Shown here: positions 24,944-34,479 of the stretch, piece after piece
How positions within the stretch are numbered: position 1 is the first letter of the stretch
Layout: each line of letters begins with the position of its first letter
DNA from: Cupriavidus consociatus
GTDB lineage: Bacteria > Pseudomonadota > Gammaproteobacteria > Burkholderiales > Burkholderiaceae
DNA length: 64,000 nucleotides
Reading direction: 5' to 3'
NCBI RefSeq assembly: GCF_017814975.1
Contig: NZ_JAGIQA010000020.1
Location: 1 to 64,000 of the forward strand
Notes under the pieces: model-generated
Seen by the model: only the letters and a program-made list of their open reading frames with translations
Database searches by the model: none
What the model was told of the DNA's origin: nothing
Program-made: the position numbers and the translations under genes

Positions 24944-26857
24944 CTAGTGCGATATGGCTGCAGCAGCGTTGGCGCCGGTTTCTCGCTGGGCCACCATTCT
25001 TGTCCAGATCGATTGAGCACGCGGATCCGGGAAAAGTAGCGAAAAGAGGAACACCAACATGAAACCAAATGGAACGGTTACAAGCGCCGGATTACGCAGG
25101 GGGAATAGTGGTGCCTCGAGCCCAACCAGGCTTGTCCGACGGTCTCGGAGCGCATCAATGCTCGCTTGTGCGCTCGCAATGGCGGCGCGCGCCTTTGAGA
25201 GTTCAGCAGCAAGCTCATCACGGCCGGTTCCGGTCGATACTGCCATCTTCAACTTCAGGTTCTCGATCGTCCTGGCGGCGGTGAGCTGCGTTCGTTCCGC
25301 CTGCGCTCTCTCGAGCAAGGGATACTGCATATTGGGTGACACCAGCACAAGCAGGACTGCCGCAAGTGTCCCCCCGACGACGCCGACACAAACGCCAACG
25401 GTGCTGCACCGACGCCAGTATAGAGTCAGCAACAATGCCGGGAGATTGGCTGAAGCTGCAACGGCATACGCCAGACTCGAAAGATGCGCAACGTTCTGGC
25501 CCTTTGCCTGAATGCTCAAAACAATTGCCACGACACCAACGATTGCGGCGGCGGCCTTGGCTGCGATCACCTGCTCTCGCTCGGATACCTCACCACGACG
25601 GATTGCCCCGACGTAGATGTCATGGGCAAGGGCGGAGGCTGCGGCAAGCGTAAGCCCTGCCACCACAGCGACAATGGTTGCAAAGGCGACAGCGGCCACC
25701 CAACCAAGGAGAAGATTGCCTGCGAACGAGTTAGCTCCGCCGCCAAGATACTGAGCTAGCAGAGGTGCTGCGAGCGTGCCCCCCTTATCTGCGGCAAGGA
25801 TTGTACTGGGTCCGACATAGTAGGCAGCAGAAAAGCCAATCACGATAATCATGAGGTGGCAGACGCCAATCCACAACATCGCCCACAATACCGAAGAGCG
25901 CGCGGTCCTGGCATCCTTCACGGTGAAGAATCGCATCAGGATGTGGGGCAAAGCGGCCGTCCCAAGCGTAAGCGCCAAACCAAGCGATACCTGCTCAACA
26001 GGGTTCTTCAAGTAGAGACCCGGCTCAAAGAACTTCCGCGCCAGCGAGGTTCCGTCTACTGCCTCATTCTGACTCTGGAAAGCCGTAGTGAAATAGTGGG
26101 TAACTTTCGGACTCAAAAGCACTTCATTGAAAAGAGAATTGACGTCGAACCCGAATGGGGAGAGCGAGAGAACCACGATCAACGCGCAAGAAAACAGAAG
26201 CAGAATCGCCTTGATGATCTGTACATACGTCGTCGCCCTCATCCCGCCAAACAAGACGTAGATCAGCATCAGCAGCCCAACCATCACGACGGAGGCCTCA
26301 TACTGGAAGCCGACCAGCGCCTTGATCAGGGTTGCGCCGCCTACTATCTGCGGAATCAGGTAGAAGATCGCAACCACGATACTTGATAGTGCCGCGACAA
26401 TCTTGGAAGCGCGGTAATTGTTGCGATAGGCAAGGACATCACCCAGTGTATAGCGGCCGAGATTCCGACATGGCTCCGCAATCAACAGCAGTACGGGAAT
26501 GAACGCAACGAAGAAACCGATCAAATACAGGATGCCATCGTAGCCATACAGGGAAATCAACCCGGAGACACCCAGGAAGGCGGCGGCCGAGAGATAGTCT
26601 CCCGCAATGGCCAGGCCATTGGCCCGGCCGGAGATTCCCCCACCTGTATAGAAATCGCGGGCGCTGGCATTCCGACGTGCCGCATACCAGGTTGCGATAA
26701 GCGTTAAGCTGATGACCAACGCAAATGTGGCGAAGGTTAGGCCGCGAAATCTTGGCTCAATCAGTTCCGACGCAGCGCGGACTGAATTTGGCAAGATCGT
26801 AAACATCGCCATCACGATCCCCAATTTGAAAGCGGGCGATTTCAGAAAATTTCTCAT
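24944..26857 (-). CDS. sodium:solute symporter, ActP-like (acetate/monocarboxylate permease family)
   Basis: This 637-residue protein has 13-14 membrane helices of the sodium:solute symporter family with the ActP features RNASARDFYTGGG, NGLAIAGDYLSAAAFLGVSG and PHILMRFFTVKDARTARSS. A hydrophilic, helical insertion of about 65 residues (about 525-590, with repeated Lys/Glu/Ala) lies between two late helices, as in the VC_2705 subfamily rather than classical ActP. It overlaps the upstream DUF485 gene by 4 bases (ATGA), the standard YjcH-ActP pairing. With the M20 hydrolase gene it may import an N-acyl amino acid or a short acid. The substrate is not proven. Confidence 0.85.
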   Translation of the reverse strand: MRNFLKSPAFKLGIVMAMFTILPNSVRAASELIEPRFRGLTFATFALVISLTLIATWYAARRNASARDFYTGGGISGRANGLAIAGDYLSAAAFLGVSGLISLYGYDGILYLIGFFVAFIPVLLLIAEPCRNLGRYTLGDVLAYRNNYRASKIVAALSSIVVAIFYLIPQIVGGATLIKALVGFQYEASVVMVGLLMLIYVLFGGMRATTYVQIIKAILLLFSCALIVVLSLSPFGFDVNSLFNEVLLSPKVTHYFTTAFQSQNEAVDGTSLARKFFEPGLYLKNPVEQVSLGLALTLGTAALPHILMRFFTVKDARTARSSVLWAMLWIGVCHLMIIVIGFSAAYYVGPSTILAADKGGTLAAPLLAQYLGGGANSFAGNLLLGWVAAVAFATIVAVVAGLTLAAASALAHDIYVGAIRRGEVSEREQVIAAKAAAAIVGVVAIVLSIQAKGQNVAHLSSLAYAVAASANLPALLLTLYWRRCSTVGVCVGVVGGTLAAVLLVLVSPNMQYPLLERAQAERTQLTAARTIENLKLKMAVSTGTGRDELAAELSKARAAIASAQASIDALRDRRTSLVGLEAPLFPLRNPALVTVPFGFMLVFLFSLLFPDPRAQSIWTRMVAQRETGANAAAAISH

Positions 26858-27189
26858 TTCTTGCTCCCTGCGCCGGTATCCTGACCGGATCCTTCGATCA
26901 TCTTGTCGAATTTACGCATTCTCCAAACGTAGGTGGCAGCAATGAGGCCAGCCACCGGATACTGGGAAATGGCCAATATCATGCCGACGTTAACCGCCCC
27001 TACGATTGGTATCGAAAGCACGTCGCTCCAATAGGCCGCTCCTAGCAAAAGTGCAAAATAGTAAATCGCGAAGGCAAGCAGCAATACAATAATCGTAAAA
27101 CTGCGTCCACGCGATACCACAGCGAACTCTTTAGATTCCGTCAACCATTTGCAATCGACCGATCCATCTGCTACATGTTGGTATGACAT
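26854..27189 (-). CDS. DUF485 membrane protein (YjcH-like partner of symporter)
   Basis: Starting at the ATG at 27189 (MSYQHVADGSVDCKWL; AGGGA site upstream), the 111 residues have two membrane helices (about 33-55 and 68-88) in the DUF485 pattern. Here the gene precedes the symporter gene, whose start overlaps this stop. YjcH-type proteins accompany ActP permeases, probably as accessory subunits. Its start is one base from the stop of the M20 hydrolase gene, so translation is probably coupled. Confidence 0.8.
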   Translation of the reverse strand: MSYQHVADGSVDCKWLTESKEFAVVSRGRSFTIIVLLLAFAIYYFALLLGAAYWSDVLSIPIVGAVNVGMILAISQYPVAGLIAATYVWRMRKFDKMIEGSGQDTGAGSKK

Positions 27190-27190
27190 T

Positions 27191-28360
27191 TCATTGTTCC
27201 CTTTTGCTTTCCCAAGCTTCGATGATCCGCGCATAGATATTTACCGCAGTGATAATCGAACTCACATTGCAATACTCGTCGGTCTTGTGCGCCATGGATG
27301 GTTCGCCGGGACCGAGAATCACCGTCGGGACGGCCCCAAAAATTTCCCTGAGTACGGGACCATCCGTAAAGAAAGAGACCGCACGCCCGCCGTTTTGAGA
27401 CCCGGTGATCTGGCTGACCATTCTGCTGACGTGCGCAATCCAGGGACTGCTCATCTCCTGTCGCAACGCGGGCACGTCGAGCTTCGCTCTAAGCGCTACC
27501 CGGTCGCCAAGATATGCGCCAAGTTCGTCGAGCAGCTTGTCATGGGCCATCCCGCAAACCGTCCGTACATCGACCTCAAACAAGGCGTGGTCAGGCACAG
27601 AATTGACATTGAGTCCGCCGGCGATCGTCCCTACGTTGAGCGTCGGGTGGCCAAGGAGCTCATCTTCCGGAGCATGGAAGTTGAAGAGTCGAAGCCTGTG
27701 TATGGCATCTACAACGTGGTAAATCGCGTTGTCCCCGCGTTCCGGCATAGCGCCGTGGGCCGTCACCCCATGCGCCTGGGCCCGAATCCACAAAGCCCCC
27801 TTGTGGCCGATCACGACCTCGTTGGCAGTTGGCTCGCCTACCACCATGGCACCGACATTGAAAGCCGGCTGCGTAAGGGTCCGTAGAGCCTTGGCACCTT
27901 CACACCCCGTTTCCTCGCCGGCGGTCAAGACCAGGATAACCGCGGCGTGCTGTCCGTTCGTTGCGCGATGCCAGAGTAAGGCGGCAATAAACGCCGCGAT
28001 ACCTGCCTTCATGTCTGAGGACCCGCGACCATACAGCCTGTCGCCCTGAATCTCACCGGAAAGTGGCGACAGGCTCCATGGTGCGGATCCAAACGGCACC
28101 GTGTCGAGATGCCCCGTAAAGCACAGCTTTGGCCCCTCATTGGGCGAGCCAGTCCACGCCACCAGACTTTCTCTTCCGTCAGCTAGGGTATGGAACGTTG
28201 TCTGCAACCCTGCTTCCACCAATAGCGCGCCGATCAGTCGAGCAAGCGCACTTTCATTGCCAGGCGGATTCACAGTGTCGACCTTGACGAACTGTTGCGT
28301 AAGCGAAGTGGCAAGCGATTCGGCTGACGCTATATCAATAAGTGGTGTGGACGGCATCAT
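27191..28360 (-). CDS. M20 metallopeptidase, ArgE/DapE family amidohydrolase
   Basis: The 389-residue protein has the two-zinc M20 signatures: FTGHLDTVPFG (His84, Asp86), GRGSSDMKAGIAAF (Asp116) and TAGEETGCEGAK (Glu149/Glu150). The dimerisation domain starts near GALWIRAQAHGVTAHGAM, and a final metal ligand is in MAHKTDEY. Members remove acyl, succinyl or carbamoyl groups from amino acids. ArgE is the nearest label, but the neighbours (DJ-1-like protein, symporter, MocR) point to catabolism of an imported N-acyl compound rather than arginine synthesis. Confidence 0.85.
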   Translation of the reverse strand: MMPSTPLIDIASAESLATSLTQQFVKVDTVNPPGNESALARLIGALLVEAGLQTTFHTLADGRESLVAWTGSPNEGPKLCFTGHLDTVPFGSAPWSLSPLSGEIQGDRLYGRGSSDMKAGIAAFIAALLWHRATNGQHAAVILVLTAGEETGCEGAKALRTLTQPAFNVGAMVVGEPTANEVVIGHKGALWIRAQAHGVTAHGAMPERGDNAIYHVVDAIHRLRLFNFHAPEDELLGHPTLNVGTIAGGLNVNSVPDHALFEVDVRTVCGMAHDKLLDELGAYLGDRVALRAKLDVPALRQEMSSPWIAHVSRMVSQITGSQNGGRAVSFFTDGPVLREIFGAVPTVILGPGEPSMAHKTDEYCNVSSIITAVNIYARIIEAWESKREQ

Positions 28361-28373
28361 GCTCTAAGAATGG

Positions 28374-29084
28374 TTAGGCTCGATCCAAGGCGCGCTCAGC
28401 ATATTGGCGTGCGCTCGCCAGGCGTTGCTCGGTGATTTGAGCGGCTCGCGCACGGACGGTGCTCAGAATGTCGCTGGGCGCGGTCGCCGGAGATCCCGCG
28501 TCAAAGGGGGGTTGCGGGTCGTAGGCCATATAAAGTTGGAGTTCTTTGGCTAGCCGCTCTCCACGCAGAAGTGAAGCCAAGACAAGGGAACCATCGATGC
28601 CCGATGTAACGCCACCGGCGCTGACATAGTTGCCGTCGATGACGACTCGTTCATCGCTTGGCATGGCGCCATAGAGTGGCAGCACGTCCATCGCTGTCCA
28701 GTGTGTGGTCGCCCTGCGCCCATGCAACAAGCCAGCCGCGCCACAGAGCAGCGCGCCAGTACACACCGAGTAAACATATAGGGCGTGTTCAGCTTGCTGG
28801 CGGATAAAGGCGAGAACAGCCTCATCCGCCGCCGCTTCCTCCTGGCCATAGCCTCCCGGCACGAGCAGGACGTCAAGTTGCGGAGCCTCATCGAAGGAGG
28901 TATCCGCAACGAGCTGCATGCCTCGCATATCGCGAACGATTTCCTTGTTCTTCCACAGCGTATGGAACGTGGAATTCGGAATGCGCGACAAGGCCTCGAA
29001 TGGGCCGGTGAAGTCACATTGATCCATGTTGGGGAATATCAAACCGCCGATCTTCAGGTGCCGATCCGCTGGAATCATCTGCAT
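28374..29084 (-). CDS. DJ-1/PfpI family protein, isonitrile-hydratase-like, first gene of MocR-linked operon
   Basis: I start at the ATG at 29084 (MQMIPADRHLKIGG), which has AGAGGA eight bases before it; the frame's first Met at 29141 would overlap the operator. The 236-residue product has Cys108 in VYSVCTGALL, DVLLVPGGYG, RATTHWTAMDVL and AGGVTSGIDGSLVLASLL. Its relation to the protein at 22.2-22.9 kb is evident, with the nucleophile at the same residue number. It leads the operon that continues with the M20 hydrolase, DUF485 and symporter genes (gaps of 13, 1 and -4 bases). Confidence 0.82.
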   Translation of the reverse strand: MQMIPADRHLKIGGLIFPNMDQCDFTGPFEALSRIPNSTFHTLWKNKEIVRDMRGMQLVADTSFDEAPQLDVLLVPGGYGQEEAAADEAVLAFIRQQAEHALYVYSVCTGALLCGAAGLLHGRRATTHWTAMDVLPLYGAMPSDERVVIDGNYVSAGGVTSGIDGSLVLASLLRGERLAKELQLYMAYDPQPPFDAGSPATAPSDILSTVRARAAQITEQRLASARQYAERALDRA

Positions 29085-29103
29085 CTCAATTTTCCTCTCG
29101 TTT

Positions 29104-29142
29104 GTTTGTACCAGTACAACAGTATATTTGTACCGAGACAAC
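29104..29142. promoter_or_regulatory. MocR operator pair (direct repeats)
   Basis: GTTTGTACCAGTACAAC (29104-29120) and ATTTGTACCGAGACAAC (29126-29142) are direct repeats 22 bp apart, two helical turns, the spacing often found for MocR/GabR-type regulators. Each copy is itself nearly palindromic. They lie just upstream of the DJ-1-like gene start. Confidence 0.65.
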
Positions 29143-29207
29143 TATAGGCGCTTTTCGGGGTCCAACGCATCAGGGTTAACGCTTCCTCGCTCGGCCCTTG
29201 CTGTGGC

Positions 29208-29235
29208 TTGGCCGGATGCCAAGGCGGCGTATAAT
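29208..29235 (+). promoter_or_regulatory. sigma-70 promoter of the mocR gene
   Basis: TTGGCC (29208-29213), a 16-bp spacer and a perfect TATAAT (29230-29235) precede the regulator's start at 29267. Confidence 0.5.
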
Positions 29236-29250
29236 GAATTCCTGAACTTT

Positions 29251-29266
29251 GGACCAGTACAAAACC
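29251..29266. promoter_or_regulatory. third MocR-type site next to the mocR start
   Basis: GGACCAGTACAAAACC repeats the core of the two upstream operators and directly abuts the ATG at 29267. Binding here could block transcription or translation start of the regulator (autoregulation). Confidence 0.5.
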
Positions 29267-30610
29267 ATGTTTGACCCAAGCCGGTTTGCAGTCGGAGGAA
29301 GGAAGGCCGAAGACCTGTTTCGGACCATTGAGCGGGCCGTCTACGACAACAAACTTGCCGCCGGCGAGCAGTTGCCGACGGTGCGTGCCTTAGCCGAGTC
29401 GCTCGGTATCAACAAGAACACGGTGGCCACGGCCTACCGGATGCTGATTGAAAGCGGTGTCATCGTGACTGCTGGCAGACGCGGCACCGTGGTCGCGAAG
29501 CGGCATCTCAATGCATCAGTGCCAATTGCGCCGCCCTCCATCACGGTCAGCGGCGTTGTTGCGGCGCATGATGGCAATCCCGATCCCACCTTCTTGCCCA
29601 CGCGCGACGAGATTCTCGATGCCTTTGCAACCACCCCTTCTTCGCCACGGCTTTACGGAGAGCGGCGTAACGTTGCGGAACTGGTCGATTGGGCGACCTC
29701 GTTTTTTGAGTCGGACTTTTCGACTGTCCATGGAATCTTTGTCTCGAGCGGCGCCTTGGACGCCATGGAGCGAGCGCTTCGCACCCACGTCAAACCCGGT
29801 GACAAGATTGCCGTGGAGACGCCGACTTATATGACGACCCTCGCCTTGGTGCGATCGCTCGGTTTAAGGGCGGTGCAGATGGAGATGGATGACGAGGGGA
29901 TCCGACCAGAAGCGTTGAGGAATGCGCTTTCCTCTGATTGTCGCGCGGTGATATTTTCCTCGCGGGCGCAGAATCCGACCGGCGCGGCAACGGGTTCCCG
30001 ACGTGCGCGCGAGTTGCGGACCATTGCGCGTGGGCGCGACGAGGTGCTTTTCATTGACGACGACCATTCCAGTCTGCTGGACCTGGCGCCGTACGAACCG
30101 TGGCACGTGGAGAGCGCTCGATGGCTCACGGTGCGGTCTCTCTCCAAATTTCTGGGACCGGATTTGCGCGTTTCAGTCACTTGCGGAGACCCTGTAACGC
30201 TCGCCAAGCTGGAGTATTCCCAAGCTACCAGCATGGGCTGGGTCAGTTCGCTGCTCCAACAGACTGCACTCGCGCTGCTAAACGATCGGCGTGTGCAAGA
30301 CCGAATCAGGCTCGCCGGGCAGACCTATCGCGAGCGCTTCATCACACTGAAGGAAGGCCTTCTGTCGATCGGAGTCGACGTACCAGGCAAGGTCGGTCTC
30401 AACGTGTGGATACCTGTGAAAGACGAGCCCATGGTGGTTCAATGGCTGCTGGCGAAAGGCTGGATGGTACGCTCGGGCAGTGATTTCGTCGTCGAAGGAC
30501 AATCGGGTATCCGTGTCACCAGCGCTCGCCTGACCACAAAGGAGATCGAGGCGTTCCTTTCGGATTTTCGCGAGCTGGCAATCGCGTCAAGCACAACCTT
30601 CTCGGCCTAG
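29267..30610 (+). CDS. MocR-family regulator (GntR HTH fused to class I aminotransferase domain)
   Basis: From the ATG at 29267 the protein has 447 residues. A GntR winged helix occupies about residues 10-75 (AAGEQLPTVRALAESLGINK, NTVATAYRMLIESGVI). An aspartate-aminotransferase-fold domain from about 105 includes FVSSGALDAMERALR, AQNPTGAATG and the PLP-lysine region VRSLSKFLGPDLRVSV. MocR proteins sense amino acids or vitamin B6 compounds through PLP. It diverges from the DJ-1/M20/symporter operon, with matching sites near both starts, so that operon is the likely target and an amino-compound the likely inducer. A TTG at 29249 is an alternative start. Confidence 0.88.
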   Translation: MFDPSRFAVGGRKAEDLFRTIERAVYDNKLAAGEQLPTVRALAESLGINKNTVATAYRMLIESGVIVTAGRRGTVVAKRHLNASVPIAPPSITVSGVVAAHDGNPDPTFLPTRDEILDAFATTPSSPRLYGERRNVAELVDWATSFFESDFSTVHGIFVSSGALDAMERALRTHVKPGDKIAVETPTYMTTLALVRSLGLRAVQMEMDDEGIRPEALRNALSSDCRAVIFSSRAQNPTGAATGSRRARELRTIARGRDEVLFIDDDHSSLLDLAPYEPWHVESARWLTVRSLSKFLGPDLRVSVTCGDPVTLAKLEYSQATSMGWVSSLLQQTALALLNDRRVQDRIRLAGQTYRERFITLKEGLLSIGVDVPGKVGLNVWIPVKDEPMVVQWLLAKGWMVRSGSDFVVEGQSGIRVTSARLTTKEIEAFLSDFRELAIASSTTFSA

Positions 30611-30769
30611 CCAGCCGGCTGTCGCCTGCAGTTTTCCGCGGGTCAGACGTGGCCCGAAATGGCGAGCATAAGAACGCCAAGCTTGGTCGCAGGGCATCAT
30701 GGCACTGGGCTTGCGACGAAAGATATCGGGGTATCTAATTGGCTGCAGCAAGTTCGGGAGGAGGCTCCC

Positions 30770-33700
30770 ATGGTGCGCTGCGCAAATTGCCGGTTTGAGA
30801 ATGCCGATGGAGCGAAATTCTGCGAGCAATGCGGCGTAAGGCTGGCGCGAATTTGCGCGCGTTGCGGCAAAGAACTAACTGCGACCGCACGCTTTTGCAA
30901 TGCATGCGGCACGCCCGTTGGTGAGTTGCCCCAGGAATCATCCGCCGGCCCCATTCGTTACACGCCATCGCACCTAGCCGAGCGTATCCGGGCCGAGCAA
31001 GCAGCCCTCGAAGCCCGCGGCGATGCCAGCGGCGAACGCAAGACCATCACCGTCCTGTTTGCCGATATGGCCGGCTCGACTGCCCTGATCCACGACCGCG
31101 ACCCGGAAGACGCTCACCGCCTGATCACACCGGTCATCGAACTGATGATGGAAGCCGTCCACTACTACGAGGGCTACGTGGCAAAGTCGTTGGGCGACGG
31201 CATTCTGGCACTGTTCGGCGCGCCCATCGCCCATGAGGATCACCCCAAGCGCGCCTTGTACGCCGCGCTGCGGATGCAGGAGACGATGCAGCGGCACAGT
31301 GACAAGCTTCGGCTGGAGCAAGGCGTTTCGCTGCAGATTCGGGTAGGCATTCACACGGGCGAGGTGGTCGTGCGCTCGATCCGCAAGGACGATTTGCACA
31401 CCGACTATGACCCGGTGGGGCACACGATCCACATTGCCTCGCGGATGGAGACCATGGCGGCGCTCTCTTCCATCCTCGTGAGCGAATCCACCCACAAGCT
31501 CGCGCAGGGGTACTTCGAGTTCAAGGCGCTCGGCACTGCCCAAGTCAAAGGCATCCCCAAGCCGCTCGCGGTCTATCAGTTGCTCGGCCTCGGTGCGCTG
31601 CGCACGCGCTTGCAAGTGGCAGCGCATCGCGGGCTGGCTCGCTTCGTGGGCCGCGAAGCCGAGCTGGAGGCGCTGCACCGAGCGCTTGAGGTTTCCTCGT
31701 CCGGACACGGCCAGATCGTCGCGGTGAGGGGAGAAGCTGGAGTCGGCAAGTCGCGGCTGTTCCACGAGTTCAAGGCGCGCTCGCCGGGCCGTTGCCTGGT
31801 GCTGGAAACCTTCTCGATATCGCATGGCAAGGCCTTTGCCTATTTGCCGCTCATCGAACTCCTGCGGAACTATTTTCAGCTCACCGCCCAGGACGATGAG
31901 CGACGTTGCCGCGAAAAGATCGCGGGCAAGGTGATCACGCTGGATCGCAGTCTGGAAGACCGACTGCCCTACCTGCTCCATCTGCTGGGCATCGGCGACA
32001 CCGACGCGACACTGCTGGACATGGGAGCCAACGTTCGGCGCGAACGCACTTTCGATGCTGTCACGTGTCTGCTGGTGCACGAGAGCGGTAATCAGCCCGT
32101 GCAGGTCCTATTCGAGGACTTGCAATGGCTGGATAGCGAGACGGAAGCGTTTCTCGCCTTCCTCATCGAGCGCGTAGCGGCCGCACGGATCCTCGTCCTC
32201 CTGAACTACCGGCCGGAGTATCGGCCCGCATGGAGAGGCAACAGCATCGAATTACGCCTCAATCCCCTCGGCCCAAGCGAGGCGCAAGGTCTGCTCAGCG
32301 CATTGTTGGGCGATGCCACCGGACTCCAGCCGCTTAAGCATCTCATCCTGCAGAAGACCGAGGGCAATCCCTTCTTTATGGAAGAGGTTGTCCAGACGCT
32401 CGTCGGGGAAAATGCACTGCTCGGTGAGCCTGGTCATTACCGGATCGAGACGACCCCAGCCGCGCTACATATGCCGACCACGGTACAAGGCGTGCTGGCA
32501 GCACGCATAGACCGGCTGCCATTGGCGCAAAAGGATTTGCTGCAGACCCTCGCCATCATTGGCAAGGAGTTCTCTTTGAGCCTGGTCCGGCAAGTCTCCG
32601 GGCAGTCTGATGAGCACCTCTACCCCTTGCTGGATGGCCTGCAGACTGGAGATTTCATATACAGCCAGCCTGCCTTTCCAGAAGTGGAGTACGCATTCAA
32701 GCACGCCCTGACACAGGAAGTGGCCGGAAGCTCCTTGCTCTCGGAACAGCGCGGCGCGCTGCATGAGCGCACAGGCCGGGCCATCGAGGCCCTCTTCCAT
32801 CACCAGTTGAAAGACCACTACAGCGAGCTGGCACACCACTACAGTCACAGCGGCAACATCCCCAAGGCGGTAGAGTATCTGTATTGTGCCGGGCGCCAGG
32901 CCGTCGACCGTTCGGCCAATCTTGATGCCATCAGTCACCTCAGCAAGGCTTTGGCACTGATTACCGCCCTGCCTGACACATCGGAGCGCGCCCACCTGGA
33001 ACTGACACTTCGCATCACCCTTGGGCAGGCTCTGATTGCCGCGCGAGGCTACGCCGCTGCCGAAGTGGAGGCCAACTATACGCGGGCGCTGGCTTTGTGT
33101 GAAAAAGGTGGAGATAAGTCGCAGCTCTTCCAGGTGAAGCTGGGATTGCGGATGTTTTTTTTCATCCGCGCGCAGCACGAGACAGCCTATCAACTGGGCG
33201 AGGCGCTGCTCGGCCTCGCCGAGAACACGCAGGATCCGGTGTGGCTCGGACAGGCACATATTGCACTGGGCGGATCCTCACTTTTCATGGGAGATTTCCG
33301 TGCCGCTCAGCAGCATCTGGAGCGCGGTATCGCCTACTACAAGCCTGAACAGCACCCGATCCATGCCGCGCTCTATGGGCAGGACCCTAGGGTCCGCGGC
33401 CTCAGCTTCCTGGCATGGGCCGAGTGGTATTTGGGCTTCCCGGCTCAGGCTAGCAAACATTGCCAGGAGGCCCTGGCATTGGCCCGAGAGGTCTCTCACC
33501 CTTTCAGCATGGCGCTCGCCCTGGTCTACGCAGCGCAGTTGTATCAATTCCGACATGAGGCGGCACTGACCCGCGAGTACGCCGAAGCGGCCATTGCGCT
33601 TTCGGTCGAACAAGGTTTTCCGTTCTGGCTGGCATGGGGGACCGTCCTGCGGGGTTGGGCACTCGCCGAGCAGGGAAGCCGCGAGGAAGGCATAGCTCAG

Positions 33701-34186
33701 GTACTGCAGGGCGTCGCTGCTTATCAGTCCACCGGCGCCGAGATGGGCCGGCCCACTCAACTGGCCCTGCTAGCCCAAACCTATGCGAACGCGGGCCAAG
33801 GCCAGGCGGGTCTGGACGTCTTGGCCGACACTTTTATCCTCGGAAGCATCACGAGGGAGCACCACTATGAAGCGGAGTTGCATCGGCTTAAGGGGGAACT
33901 GCTGCTCGAGCGTACCACCGTGCAGCCAGACCTATCCCCCGACCGCGAATTAGCGGAAGCGTGTTTTCATCGGGCCATCATGCTTGCCCGCAAGCAAAGT
34001 GCAAAGTCGCTTGAATTGCGCGCCGCGGTGAGCTTGGCGCGCCTATGGCAGCTTCAGGGAAAGACGCAAGACGCGCGGCAGACGTTGGCGGGGGTCCAGG
34101 AGGACGTTGTCGAAGGGTTCGACACCGTTGACTGGAAGCAGGCAAAAAATCTACTGGATACCCTAGGCGGAAGTCTGACTCGTTGA
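30770..34186 (+). CDS. zinc-ribbon / class III cyclase-domain / AAA-ATPase / TPR signalling protein
   Basis: The ATG at 30770 is preceded by GGGAGGAGG, giving 1138 residues. Order: double zinc ribbon (Cys 4, 7, 18, 21 and 29, 32, 43, 46); class III nucleotide cyclase domain (about 90-270) with the metal Asp99 in VLFADMAGST and Asp143 in SLGDGILALFG; AAA/STAND ATPase (about 290-560) with Walker A GEAGVGKS at 321-328; and a long TPR-like helical region to the end. The place of the transition-state Asn is His221 (VGHTIHIASR), while Arg225 is kept. I believe the His is common in this large multidomain group. It may make cAMP or only bind nucleotides. It stands alone, with no obvious partner. Confidence 0.88.
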   Translation: MVRCANCRFENADGAKFCEQCGVRLARICARCGKELTATARFCNACGTPVGELPQESSAGPIRYTPSHLAERIRAEQAALEARGDASGERKTITVLFADMAGSTALIHDRDPEDAHRLITPVIELMMEAVHYYEGYVAKSLGDGILALFGAPIAHEDHPKRALYAALRMQETMQRHSDKLRLEQGVSLQIRVGIHTGEVVVRSIRKDDLHTDYDPVGHTIHIASRMETMAALSSILVSESTHKLAQGYFEFKALGTAQVKGIPKPLAVYQLLGLGALRTRLQVAAHRGLARFVGREAELEALHRALEVSSSGHGQIVAVRGEAGVGKSRLFHEFKARSPGRCLVLETFSISHGKAFAYLPLIELLRNYFQLTAQDDERRCREKIAGKVITLDRSLEDRLPYLLHLLGIGDTDATLLDMGANVRRERTFDAVTCLLVHESGNQPVQVLFEDLQWLDSETEAFLAFLIERVAAARILVLLNYRPEYRPAWRGNSIELRLNPLGPSEAQGLLSALLGDATGLQPLKHLILQKTEGNPFFMEEVVQTLVGENALLGEPGHYRIETTPAALHMPTTVQGVLAARIDRLPLAQKDLLQTLAIIGKEFSLSLVRQVSGQSDEHLYPLLDGLQTGDFIYSQPAFPEVEYAFKHALTQEVAGSSLLSEQRGALHERTGRAIEALFHHQLKDHYSELAHHYSHSGNIPKAVEYLYCAGRQAVDRSANLDAISHLSKALALITALPDTSERAHLELTLRITLGQALIAARGYAAAEVEANYTRALALCEKGGDKSQLFQVKLGLRMFFFIRAQHETAYQLGEALLGLAENTQDPVWLGQAHIALGGSSLFMGDFRAAQQHLERGIAYYKPEQHPIHAALYGQDPRVRGLSFLAWAEWYLGFPAQASKHCQEALALAREVSHPFSMALALVYAAQLYQFRHEAALTREYAEAAIALSVEQGFPFWLAWGTVLRGWALAEQGSREEGIAQVLQGVAAYQSTGAEMGRPTQLALLAQTYANAGQGQAGLDVLADTFILGSITREHHYEAELHRLKGELLLERTTVQPDLSPDRELAEACFHRAIMLARKQSAKSLELRAAVSLARLWQLQGKTQDARQTLAGVQEDVVEGFDTVDWKQAKNLLDTLGGSLTR

Positions 34187-34294
34187 CCGTGAAGGGGAGC
34201 GGGTAATAGCGTCCGGTGCTGGTGTTGAAGAACGTCATTCACACGAGCCAAGCTCATCAGACATGCACCGCATTGGCTGGACCCCAAAGACCTC

Positions 34295-34353
34295 GGGCCG
34301 ATCCACTTCCCACAGCCTCTCGACAAATCCGCTGGAAACCTGCATTTATACGT
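34295..34353. repeat. imperfect direct repeat, copy A
   Basis: GGGCCGATCCACTTCCCAC begins a stretch of about 60 bp that recurs at 35510-35570 with a handful of mismatches. Copy A sits in the 350-bp gap after the cyclase gene. No gene is recognised in it. The repeats flank the VapC and DUF3307 relics. Confidence 0.65.
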
Positions 34354-34479
34354 TCCGGCGGCTCCGCTGATTGGTGAAGTCCTTGGCGTACGGCGCCTTC
34401 GATGCGATCAGCTCTGCTGACTGGCGTACGCGCTGTCACTGTTGCAGATCGGGTTAGCGATTTTCTGTAGCCTCCGTAT

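Noticed and set aside
30974..32080. 368-codon open frame on the minus strand
   Set aside because: It is antisense to the cyclase/AAA gene, whose motifs are unambiguous. No ribosome-binding site or family match.
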